Of a DNA stretch of 64,000 bases, positions 23,326 to 33,791 are shown one piece after another (position 1 is the first letter of the stretch; every line of letters starts with the position of its first letter). The notes beneath the pieces are model-generated. The model saw only the letters and a program-made list of their open reading frames with translations, was not told where the DNA came from and did not search any database. The position numbers and the translations under genes are program-made. The DNA is from Siderastrea siderea (taxonomy: Eukaryota; Cnidaria; Anthozoa; Scleractinia; Rhizangiidae), in assembly GCA_964030785.1 (NCBI GenBank), contig OZ034968.1:55863399-55927398 (forward strand). The letters are read 5' to 3'.

Positions 23326-24099
23326 CAGAATTTACTAGTCTTCGCTTGCAGACATTTTTTCCGTGCGTGAATTGAGTGCTTTATCAGTTGTCTTTCTCCG
23401 TACCTTACAACGTTCGTACAAAGTTAGTCTTGTCTTCCCAACGTTTCTCCGTACGATATCATGCTCATCTACTTTTCGAAATATTAGTCATGATAACCGA
23501 AACGGAAAAGAGAGGAGTGAATAACATCGTGCCTGCGAATTTGCCCTAAACGCACGAATGCTTTTTGTTCGTGTGAGGATCTTTAACCGATGGAAAGAGT
23601 GGTCAACATTCCAGTTCTTCACTCTTGAGATTACAGAAAGGCATGTTTACAGTACTTTACTCTAGGCCATAGTTAGTCGAGGGACTGGTTATGAAACTCG
23701 GCAAAGTTCAAAGGCGATAATAAAGGAGGTACAATTTATGTTGAACATACGACGACCGTGCACAATCTTTTGTTTTTTCGATCACACTGTATGGCTGAAT
23801 AATAAGGGCAACATTTCTATTGGTCTGTTGTTCGGACAAAGTTCAAAAGCTATTGCGGTTGTTCACGGTCAAGGCCGCAAAACAGTAACAAAAACCTCAA
23901 ACAAAGAAATTTATCAGCTTTCATAACCATTGCGCTTTATTAACTATGTCCAGGCTAAAAATTGCACGTACTGAACACTCTATGAGATTATGCAGAAAAA
24001 AAAGTCTGGCTAGTGAAAATTTATTTTGGCTAGTGAAATCAAACCCCTCACTAGCCACTAGGCTACTAAGCTGAAAAGTTAGTCTTGAGCCCTGCTCAA

Positions 24100-24461
24100 A
24101 CCATCATTAGGTCAAATGGAGCTGGGTAGCAATTTCTACAGAAACAAGGTTATAAAAAAGCCATGAGGACCAACTGTGGCCTGATCATGGCATTACCTCA
24201 TTTGTGTGGAGAGTTGTGATAGACTGGTTAAATGTTTTACTGTGGAGGCAAAACAAGAGCACAGTTAACTGCACAAAGGTGTGTGTGGAGGGGAAGGAAA
24301 AAGGGGAAGGGGAGTATAGAGGTAGGTCGATTGTGTATACCCTCCCCATACTGAGCATGAACAGAACAAATTATTCTATACCAAGTTTAAATTTCATTGA
24401 ACAGTATTCAACTTCTCAGGCAGGTCTTACAAATACAACTATGCAGGTCCTAAGGCAACAG
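24100..24461. other. 3' flank of METTL21A, no recognised feature
   Basis: Non-coding sequence next to the METTL21A stop codon. Nothing specific was seen. Confidence 0.4.
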
Positions 24462-25094
24462 CTAAGTAATCTTTCTCGCTTCATAAAGAGTGATGTCTAG
24501 TTCTTGGTCATAGAAAACAACTTCATGTCTGAAGCTCTGTGAGAGAAGTTCAAAGAAACGATTATCTCTATCATAGCGAATTTTACACGACAATAAAACT
24601 ATCGAATCTTCGTCGCATAAGTCTTGTAGAGTTTTCAACAAATCTTTGAATGTCTCCTCAATGTAAACAATGTCTGCTCCAAGAACAAAATCAAAAGGGG
24701 GCAAGAAAGATGAAACGTTCTGTCCCCATTCAAGTTCCTTTATCTCAACAGAGTTCTGTTTTTCACCCAGATTTCCCTCGACGTTCATTCTAGTAACGTT
24801 CAGGGCCATTTTCCGATCGGTGATCGTAACATGACCGCCAAGTAAACTTGCTACGATGCCCGCAAATCCTGTCCCAGCTCCTAACTCGATAACTCTCTTT
24901 TCCCGAAGTTGAGCAGCTATCATTTCGAGATAACGACTGAGAACGATTGCTGCGTCCCAAATAACCGCTGCAACTCCGACATCGTTCCAGTTTTGAAAGA
25001 CAGTAAGCGTTCTCCCTGCAAATTCAAAGGACCTTTCTTTGGCAAGGAATGGGCTCAAAATGGCCGCTGACGGGTCGTATGGAACGAGAGCCAT
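24462..25094 (-). CDS. METTL21A: Protein N-lysine methyltransferase METTL21A, single exon
   Basis: SAM-dependent class I methyltransferase of the METTL21 family. The human enzyme trimethylates a conserved lysine of Hsp70 chaperones. The start MALVPYDPS at 25094 matches the human MALVPYEE, giving 210 residues against about 218; the open frame extends 50 residues upstream without similarity. Seen: NWNDVGVAAVIWDAAIVLS (residues 35-53), SAM motif I VIELGAGTGFAG (68-79), THITD-like acidic loop ITDRK (91-95), ELEWGQN (120-126), GADIVYIEETF (139-149) and SCKIRYDRDNRFF. All core motifs are intact. It is intronless here. It faces RAB24 across 644 bp. Confidence 0.95.
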   Translation of the reverse strand: MALVPYDPSAAILSPFLAKERSFEFAGRTLTVFQNWNDVGVAAVIWDAAIVLSRYLEMIAAQLREKRVIELGAGTGFAGIVASLLGGHVTITDRKMALNVTRMNVEGNLGEKQNSVEIKELEWGQNVSSFLPPFDFVLGADIVYIEETFKDLLKTLQDLCDEDSIVLLSCKIRYDRDNRFFELLSQSFRHEVVFYDQELDITLYEARKIT

Positions 25095-25738
25095 TTCTGA
25101 CACATTCGTTGGAAACAAAGGACTAGGAAGAATAGCAAAAGAAATGACTATCACTTTGAAGCAATGTTTGGGCCAAAATTTTCCGAAGCACTGATGAAAT
25201 CCACGCATAATACGCTCTGTATTCAAAAAATGATTCACAGACAAAGGAAAGAATGTATTTCACCAGGCGTTCCAATGCCCTTGTTTCCAGTCTTCCTCGT
25301 TTAACGTATAATTAACTCCGCTGATCACTTTTGGCTTGGACACACAAGGAAACAAAACGGTGGACGAATCTTTACTGGTTGACAAAAATTCCGCGTTACG
25401 TCGATTCAAAACCATTACAACCACGAGAAAAGATCAAAATCTGCAGAGATTGCAAGACCTGATCGCTCAAGCTGCGCCAAAAGGTGCTGCTTGCAGAATC
25501 AGAAAAAGACCAAATTTCACCAGGCGTTCCAATGCCTCTAGTTTCCAGTGTTTCTCGTCTGATTTCTAGGAGAACTGGTATTTGTGGTGATGATGTGACG
25601 GAAATAGCTTGCCAAATAACCACTTTCTGTACTTTGCTTCACCATAGTGCGTTTTCCTGGAACAAGTCGTATCCGGAGTGTATCAAGCCAAGACATATGT
25701 GATGCACGTTCTGAGTTTTTGAAGTCAGACGCCGTAGA
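25095..25738. promoter_or_regulatory. Divergent promoter region of METTL21A and RAB24, with a 45-bp direct repeat
   Basis: The gap between two opposed start codons. A segment starting TTTCACCAGGCGTTCCAATG appears at 25258-25303 and again at 25515-25560, 257 bp apart, with few mismatches. Open frames across this region start at non-ATG codons and lack protein features. Confidence 0.55.
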
Positions 25739-28700
25739 ATGGGGTCCAAGGTGGACGCGAAGGTGGTTCTCCTCGGAAAGGAGTACAGCGGGAAAACCAG
25801 CTTAGTGGAAAGATATTTACACCATAGATTTAACGAGAATGTTCCCTACCAAAATGTAAGTTGTAATAACGTTAACGTGTTTTCAATTAGCCCCTTTTTT
25901 GTCATAGTAATTAATAATGGCAAGAAAGTCAACTCCTCGCCGGGATGTAAACAATATGTCCAGAAGTCAGCTGCAAATTCGAGACAGTCCATTCGTGCTG
26001 GTTTATCGGCAGTCCTTTCTACCTGAAATGGATCAATCTTTCGTTTTCAAGTGTTAACATTTGCAGGGTTTAAAAGCACGGCAATAAAATTTATCTCATT
26101 TTCAGTTAAATTGCACTGCAAACTAAAATTGTTAATTTTACTTGAAGTGTATGAAGCGTCGAAGGCCTGGCTGCCATCATCAATTCTTGCTTCATCCTTC
26201 CTTCTTACACTAGTCAATCTTCATTCCACTCCTGTACTAGTGTGTTGCGAGTTGCACGGTACAACTGAACTGCAGGTAAAAGAAGGTCATCATAAATATG
26301 GTATTAATGGCCAACGAAAATTTGCCCCTTCTGTTACAGTGTAGGTCCGGTTTTTCCTACAGAGTCTAACAAGGGTTTGGCAGGGGCTCAAAACTTAGGA
26401 GGAATGTGGGGTGCTATCAATTTTCAGGGTGGGATACGGGTTATTATAACCCATTGATAAATTTTTGCATGTTCCTATTGGTTGAAACACATCATGTGGT
26501 ACATTCAGATGAAATACCTTGAATGTCTGATCTGTTATCAGTTATCTGATTTGTGATTGATGAGCACAAAAGCAATGTATGGACCTACATTCTTTAATTT
26601 CTTTTTGATCAAATCAGTGGATTAAAATAATTTGAGTAAACTAAACAACTCGCACTTGTATGACCAGAGTCATGCTGTAATCATCACTTACTGATAAGTG
26701 ATCACAGCATGACTTTGGCCATACGAGTGCGAGACTAGTTGTCTTTTCTTTACTACAACAATTGCAACTGTTATAAAAATTAATCTGGAGGATTAACAAA
26801 GATAAATACCCCTTTCTGGCTTGCTGGAATTTTTGGAGGATAATCCCCTTTGCTGAAGGATTGTCCCCAAAGTTTCTAGACCAGCTGTTTATTGTTTCGA
26901 CGGTCTTTCAGCCTTGAATGTTTCCAATATACTGGCTGCCTGACTACAGTTATTTATGGAATACCATGGTGAAGATTGGGTCACTTTCTTTAGGCTGGAT
27001 AGGGGAGGGTATTGTTATCTAAGTGACAAAGCAGGATAAAAAAACTTTATAATCCGTCAAACCCAGGGCTACAGAGTCAAACGTTGTTAATAATATTGTG
27101 ACAACTGTTTGGAACAGAAAGATGTCAGTGTTAAAGAATGTGTATAAAATAGTGAATGTTTCAGTGCAAAAGCACATCAAATTTGTATAACGTGTGAAAT
27201 CTGACTTTCTTTCACATGTTTTAAACATGTTTGTTACATTGAATCTCGTTTTTGGTTTGCGCTAATTTGTCAAAACCTGACAGCTCAGACAACGGGGAGC
27301 CACAGCTGCACTGAGGGCAGAATTCAAATTCCTGAGACGTCACTGTAAGCTCTCTCTCCTTTTTCCCTCCTTCGCGCCCCCACCCCTAAGAGAGCTTGCT
27401 CACAGGCTAGCACTGGAATAGAGCATAGGAACTTTATGCGCTAGCTAGTGACAACACAGTTTAAGAAAATGTTGTTTATTTCTTTTTAGACAATTGGAGC
27501 CGCATTTGGTGCTAAAAAAATTGCAGTGGGAAACAAATGTGTAACACTAGGGATTTGGGTGAGTTTATAAATACAAATCATTTCTCGACTTAATTACTTT
27601 TAATCAAGTACTAGGTTTTTGAGCTTAGTGGTAAGTGTGGGCATTTGGGCTCATTTTTTGGTGCACATCTTACTGTGCATGCAATTCAAATCCTGATATC
27701 GATGGGCCACACCATGCATCAAGGGTGTACGCTGAGGAAGAAACAGAGGAAAATATAGCACTGTTTAGTGTTGTAACACATGCAACTTCCAAGGTAGAAA
27801 TCCTATACAGGATCCTACAGACTTTCTAGGATCTTGTAGGATCCCTGTGAGTCCTTCAAGATCACATAGGATCCTGAATGGCAAAATTTTTATTGTAATC
27901 ATGTTTCGAATTTCAAAATTTTTTATTTGTAATTATGTTTTGTACCCATGATCTGGTAACTAAAAATCTTTTATGATCCTGCACAAGATCTTATAGGATC
28001 CAATTAAGATCTTGTAGTATCCTTTTTAGGATAGGGTCCTACAGGATCTTAAGTAGGATCTTATCAGGATCCTTGGTTAGGATCCTACAAGATGCTGTTA
28101 GGATCCTATTAAGATCCTGTGTAGAGTCTCAGGGGTTACCACAGATTCAGCTCCCTTACTGCATGGTGACTACCAGAACCAGGAATTATTTATTTAATAT
28201 TTATTTATTTACTTATTTTTCTCATGTATTATATTTACAGTTGGTACATTGTGTACATGTATAAAGTATCATTAAACTTAAACTTAAGCTTAGGAAAAAA
28301 AGTTTTGTTAACCAGGTTGATGTTACAATAAAAAAGAATCTGACTAGTAATATCACTAGCTGAATTAATGTAATAAAAATGAAATAAACGGCTGAGACCC
28401 CCAAGTCATATCATTATAGTAGATCTAGTATCAGCTCCCTTGAATGTCTTGAATGACCCAGGTTGATGTTACAGATTGAAACTACACAATTTAATAAAAG
28501 AATCTAGTAATATCACCAGCTGAATTAAGGTAATAAAAGTGTAATAAATGGCTGATCTCGACCCCTAAATCATATAATTATAGTAGATCTAGTATCCGCT
28601 CCCTTGAATGTCTTGAATGACCTCTGAGATACAGCTGGATGAGCATATCATCTCTAACTTTAGTACAGCTGTAAGCATGTTTGCTGTCACTAATTAAGAT

Positions 28701-31700
28701 GGTCTTGTGATTGGCTCTTTCACCATGAAATTGCAAATTGCTGACAGAGGTAAATACTTGGCTAAAAATGGTTACACACACAATTTACAGCTATTATCAA
28801 AAATGTGGGTTATTTTTTTAATGTTCAATATAATTATCAATAGGATACAGCTGGTTCTGAGAGGTATGAGGCAATGAGTCGAATTTACTACCGTGGAGCG
28901 AAAGCAGCAGTTTTATGCTATGGTAAGGATGTGGCCATTTCTTTTATTAGTGGTTTACTGACTGCCAGTAATGCACTATTCATTTTAATTTGTGCTGCTG
29001 GCTTTTAGTGGCCCTGGCATGGGGGCAGGGAAGTATTAATCTCATTTTGCAGTCCAGAGTTTGGAAAAATGTCACTCCCAGATGCAAAATTTTAGAAAAA
29101 TCCTGGTGCAAAAAAAATATATATATTATTGCTAGAAGAACTGTACACTTAACTTAACACATGAGGGGGGTAAATGTCATTTTTTTCTCAAACTGGCCCT
29201 GAAACAAAAAAGTGCAGAAAGTGTTTTTTATTTTTATTGAAGCTGATTGCAAAAACATTTCTGTTAAGTGGGCAGATATAACTGGTTCACTGTATACTCA
29301 AAGTGTAGAAGTTTTAAGGCTTAGAATTTATTCCATGTTGGGTTTCTCCTAACGTGGTAGGTACATGAGGTCATACATGTACTTCTTTATGAGATGAAAG
29401 TATAGGCATAAGATCATATCTGATGAAAGTGATAAAAGTACAGATTAAAAATTGTGAGTCGTGGCCTCTTCTTCGAAGGCCCCCATTTGCAGTATGACCC
29501 TAACAGACTGTGATTTGTAATCTGCATGTGTTTGACTGTAGATTACTTACCACTGACTCTTTTTTCTAGATCTGACAGACAAGTCCAGTTTTGAGAGAGC
29601 GAAATTTTGGGTAAACGAACTGAAGACTTATGAAGATGTTAGTACTGATAATTTGCATAATTACAAAAAAAAAGTACCTGGTGTTGCTTTAATGGCACTA
29701 TCTTTTTTTCTTTCTCAAAATGTCGGTTGGAAATCTTGAGTAATATTTTTTACTTGCACAAATGTTTGCAACAATCTATAAGTACAAAAGGTTTGGGCAC
29801 ATTCACACTCCTGAGGTAACTAGCATGGATTAGAACTCTGTCAATAAAGCATTGTTGATGTAAAATGTACTATGCAATTATGGAGAGTGATATAATGTGC
29901 AGTTCCAGAAATATTCGTACCAACTCCAAGGTCTAAAATAGCAGCCGGCTGCTGGCGACAGCCGGCACTTTGGCCATTCTTGCCGGCGATTTTTCACCCA
30001 AGCAATAGAAAAAAAAAGCCATCCCATCCCTTGATCGGCAAAATCAACATCCCTGGAACGTCATAGTAATCGTTTCATATCAGAAACTAATGCAGCCATG
30101 AAACACTTACACACATACCACAAGTGAATTGGATGACATTTTAAAAGCTTTCTAAATACAACAACAACAATAATGACAACATCAAATTACAGAACGTTAA
30201 CAATTATTGTCTCGATTTTTGTAAATCAAGCCTTCGTTCTAGTGACTATCTCTATTTGCCGACACTCTTTTTTTCCAGCGTAGTTTCACACGTGATCAAC
30301 AACACGACTTTTGATGAAATAGGCCAGACATGGGGTAGCAGTGCCGCAGCAATTCAGTTCTCTTTTACGAACTGGGAAAATTTTCATTCAAGACCTCTTT
30401 ATTACCAATGCGTCTTCCATCCTGTTCAACTTAGCACCTTGTCGCTTTTTTCGTGTGCTTTCGCCTTCTCGTCCAATTTAATTTGCTAGAGACCAAAGGA
30501 AATTTACCGTAGTGCTGAAAATCAGTGTCACTGTTGCGGCATTTATTATTTTGAAAGGCCTGATCTTATTTGTGAAACGCCAGCAAGGCCCCTGCCAGAC
30601 GGCCGTTGATGAGATTTCCATCCTTGAGAGAAAAATCGAGCAGTCAGAAACGTCGATAGTTAAACTTCAGGCCCACACAGAAAAGGGCACATGTCCAAGA
30701 GACTTGCACTTTATTGCAAAAGCAAACATCACTCCTGACGAGGAGTTTAAGACAGAAATACACCCCACAAAGAAAGAGGCCAAGCTGAAATTCATAGGCG
30801 CACTAGCCAACTTTCATTATTGCTGCATTGAACGCAACAATGATAAGTTGCTTAGAACAAAATCTGATAAATCTAGGTTAAAGAAAACACTGATCGGGCT
30901 TAGCATAATAGTATAACACCACGTGCTCAGTCAAACAGCAGTACAAATGTGCTATACTTTTCGACCACTTAAGTGAAAAGGTACATCGATGACAAATTCT
31001 TGCTGTGGAATGTTGACAAAAAGGAGATAGAAGAGTTTATTGTCCTAGCAAACAGTCACCACCCGACAGTTAGATTTATGGCTGAAATCTCAGACAAAGA
31101 AATAAACTTCCTGGATACCACTGTTTTCAAAGGGCGAAAGATTTAACAAACAAGCAATCCTTGATATCTGCAGACATTTTAAGCCCACAGAAACTTTCCA
31201 ATACACTCATTACTTCCATCCACCAGAGGTTAGAAAAGGGTTAGCAAAGGGTTTATCAGCGAAATCTTTCGTTGAGAATATCACCCAATTCAAAACACGC
31301 CTCGTCGTGCGAGAGACTACCCCAACAGTCTAGTAGAAAGAATAACGTCCAAAGTCAAATTCAGTGAAAGGAAGTCGGCACTTCAACAAAGAGAGACAGT
31401 GTGGAAAATTCTGCCTTTCGTAACAACGCACCACCCAGCTACCGTAATTTTAAGAACATCCTTATGAGCAAATGACACTTAATTTAAAAAAAAAATAAAC
31501 CATTGCTAAGAAAAATATGCAAACATGTTAGCACGAGCATACGAACCGCGCTTGGCCTGTCAACACTTTATTCCGTACTTGGGATACATGTAGGTGCTTG
31601 TTCATTCTTGTTGAGAGCCGGCTAAAAATCAGCTTTGAGAAAAAAAAAAGCCGTCAAATTCAGGCTAAAAGCTCTGATTTTATTTTGAACCCTGAACTCC

Positions 31701-33791
31701 ATGAATGGTCACTGGTTTGGGGGTTTTAAAAGCCAAACTTTTTAAAGGAAGGTATGAACCTAAATCGAAATTTCCTGAAGGGTGGTGGATGGAAACCAAG
31801 AAAAAAAACATAAAACCATCTGTGAGAGGGAGGAGGAGGATATTTTCTGGAACCACACATTGAAATTGAAGAACTTGAACTGACCAATCATTGCATGTGC
31901 ATGTGCTCAAAAATTCAGATTTTAACTGTGGGCTGAACACAAAATTTCTTAGTTTAATCTTACTGACTTTATTTGAATTATTTTTGACAGAATTGTAAAA
32001 TATACCTCTGTGGTACCAAATATGACCTTGTTCAAAGTGACAAAAAGTTGCGACAGGTAGACTATCATACTACAACAGACTATGCAGATGGTATGTGGAA
32101 TTAAACATACTTAGAGTGAAGTAACAAAGTTCTAAACACAATATTTCATGCATTGTTTGACCCAGTCTATGATTTCCTGCATGGATGTCAACTTCTTCAA
32201 GACATCATTGTCAAGTTCAAATCTCCAAACCTGTTAAAATCTCACTCGTAATGACTGTATTATTGTGGATATTTGTGTATCAATACAAGATCAAACTTGC
32301 AGCTATTGTTCTAAGTAGATAATTTTGCATGGATTACCAGTATATGAGTACGAGAAGAAGACCTAGAAATATTGTTTGCAATTTTATATCCCTTATTTTC
32401 CTTCTTAAGTAATTTTCAAAATCATTATTAATTAGAATGTTGAATGAAAATCTTCTTCTCAGAAATTAATGCCAAGGTATTTGAAACTTCAAGTAAAACT
32501 GGCCACAACGTTGGTGAGTAAATTTTTTGAAATAACGTTACTTTAATGGTCATTTCAAGGTAATATGAAAAAATAAGCTTTAATAGGGAAAATGTCCAAA
32601 TTCCTTCAGAGTGAAAAATATTAAGTTTAGAGGAACTGGGGCAGCTTTTTGCATCTTACAGTGCATTTTTAAACTAGTTTGTTTTCTTTTGAAGATTTAG
32701 TTGGTGACATTACAAAATTACATGATGATTAGAAAATGACAGGGCCTTTAGTTGTTGCTTTTCAGTTATTCTGCAGTTTGCAAGGCTAAAACATTTCAGA
32801 AAGCTTTGCAACATTTTTTAATATAATGGAATTTCTTGGCAAAAGTTAATATTATTTTACAATATATCTGTAATTTGTAGGGGAACTGTTCTTCCAACTG
32901 GCCCAGGATTACTCCAGAGAAGAGGAACCTCCAGGAGCTGGTAAGAATTTTTTCCCTAAAGTTGACACCGCTCTTCTGCTGTGGATAATAAATGTTTTAA
33001 AAGTGAATTAACCAGCAAAGATGGTGCTTAATACTCTTTCTGTTCCATTCATCCTGGGTTCGTTCCCATACCCCCCCACCCCCCATCATGTTGGATGTTT
33101 CTGCCCTTAGTAAATTACATCGTTACTCCAAACATTTTCTCCTCCAATTTATCCAGCCGCACCCCAATACCCCCATTGTGTGGAATATTTCTGCCATTAG
33201 GAGATCACAAAGTTACCCCTCAGCACCAACATTTTGTTCCTCAATTGATTCTGCCCCCTTCTCCATACCCCCATTGTTTGGAATGTGTCTGCCATTTGCA
33301 GATCACAAGGAACACCAGTGGTTTATGGTGGGTGTTGCTAACCCAGGATTAGCATCAATTTTTTAATGCTGTTTTATAGGCAACAATACGGATTCCTGTA
33401 ATCCTATTTGCCCTACATGTTAACTTATTTTGCTTTCAAACGGTCAGTTGGAATTTGCTGTTAAAATGCTTTTGAATTGAGAGAAACAGGGAGCTCAAGG
33501 TTAAATTCTAATCCCAGGTTAGGGTTAACTGGCTTTCGAGCAACCGGGCCCAAATTTTGAACTCTTAACCTTTGCGTCATAAGTTCAATGCCTGCAAGTC
33601 ATTTGTCCACCATGCCTTCTGTTTCTTCTGTAGCACATCCTGTTTATCCAGAAATTGTAATTCATTTTCCTGGATTAATATCTCATTACTGCTCATTTTG
33701 TTTTGCTTTAGGAGATGGTGGAAGGGAGCCATTAGAATTGACAGAGTCTCCAAGACAACACGGAAGGGCACTTTGCTGTGTGAGGTTATGA
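25739..33791 (+). CDS. RAB24: Ras-related protein Rab-24, 8 exons
   Basis: Atypical Rab GTPase linked to late autophagy steps. Exons: 25739-25855, 27490-27558, 28844-28922, 29570-29637, 31991-32090, 32463-32513, 32881-32940, 33712-33791. They join in frame to 207 residues; the human protein has 203. The P-loop GKEYSGKTS is at 13-21. The switch II motif is DTAGSE at 63-68, with serine at 67 where most Rabs have the catalytic glutamine; human Rab24 shares this. TKYD (120-123) replaces the usual NKxD, and SSK is at 154-156. The tail ends CCVRL, a dicysteine prenylation site with three residues after it; human ends CCHH. The linker [17 protein letters not shown] is unlike vertebrate tails. Introns hold several mobile elements. 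Confidence 0.95.
26635..26752. mobile_element. Foldback element in RAB24 intron 1
   Basis: Near-perfect inverted arms of about 55 bp: CTCGCACTTGTATGACC with GGCCATACGAGTGCGAG, and GTCATGCTGT with ACAGCATGAC, around a short centre. No coding content. Confidence 0.75.
27795..28130. repeat. GATC-rich array C in RAB24 intron 2
   Basis: Words such as AGGATCCTAC, AAGATCTTAT and AGGATCTT follow one another, as in arrays A and B, but with a TAGGATC flavour and no clean period. A GATC-free gap lies at about 27885-27960. Confidence 0.75.
28312..28622. repeat. Two-copy tandem duplication in RAB24 intron 2
   Basis: CCAGGTTGATGTTACA starts both copies (28312 and 28458, offset 146 bp), and CCCTTGAATGTCTTGAATGA ends both. 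The second copy has a small insertion near 28475. Confidence 0.85.
29937..31694. mobile_element. 1.76-kb hAT-like element, 5-bp TSD AACTC
   Basis: Ends CAAGGTCTAAAATA and TATTTTGAACCCTG are inverted with three mismatches. AACTC lies on both sides (29932-29936, 31695-31699). Subterminal GCCGGC words recur at the left (29943-29990), and AGCCGGC and AGCCGTC at the right. The interior carries a Penelope-like remnant. It lies in RAB24 intron 4. Confidence 0.65.
30512..31470 (+). pseudogene. Decayed Penelope-like retroelement fragment
   Basis: From 30982 the reading is [20 protein letters not shown], then [12 protein letters not shown]. This is the YIDD reverse-transcriptase motif and the block after it, as in Penelope-like elements. 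A frameshift near 31146 moves the reading to [12 protein letters not shown] and VRKG, and further stops follow before [10 protein letters not shown] near 31408. An open frame at 30512-30916, rich in charged helices ([20 protein letters not shown]), may be an upstream part of the same element. No GIY-YIG motif is seen. Confidence 0.6.
31700..31865. mobile_element. MITE fragment ending GGATATTTTCTGGAACCAC
   Basis: It shares GAAATTTCCTGAAGGG and GGATATTTTCTGGAAC with the elements at 43238-43421 and 47748-47864. Confidence 0.45.
33065..33350. repeat. Three imperfect tandem units of about 90-97 bp
   Basis: CATYRTGTTGGATGTTTCTG-like words recur at about 33085, 33174 and 33271, each preceded by a C-rich run and followed by CCATTAG or a close variant and an ATCACA-like word. 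They lie in RAB24 intron 7. Open frames across them are repeat translations. Confidence 0.7.

Larger units (their letters stand above)
19600..23480. repeat. Degenerate tandem array, about 50-60 bp unit
   Basis: The core GTTTCTCCGTACGTTA followed by CGTTCGTAC, then TTAGTCTTGTCTTCTCAA, recurs in decayed form at 19600-20128, 22149-22570 and 23326-23480. The breaks are the two insertions. CpG and TACG content is high for this window. Not coding. Confidence 0.75.
19404..24094. mobile_element. 4.7-kb hAT-like element holding nested insertions
   Basis: CAGGGTTCGAGACTAA at the left and TTAGTCTTGAGCCCTG at the right are inverted. The flanks CTTAA (19399-19403) and CTCAA (24095-24099) form a 5-bp duplication with one mismatch. 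Subterminal words CACTAGTC, CTAGTGA and CTAGCCA repeat near both ends. The interior is a degenerate tandem array broken by another hAT-like element (20129-22148) and a LINE fragment. No transposase is recognised. Confidence 0.6.

Noticed and set aside
24462..25244. 260-residue version of METTL21A
   Set aside because: The extra 50 residues precede the conserved MALVPY start and have no family match.
25336..25569. 77-residue frame between METTL21A and RAB24
   Set aside because: Starts at TTG, no domain, and overlaps the 45-bp direct repeat.
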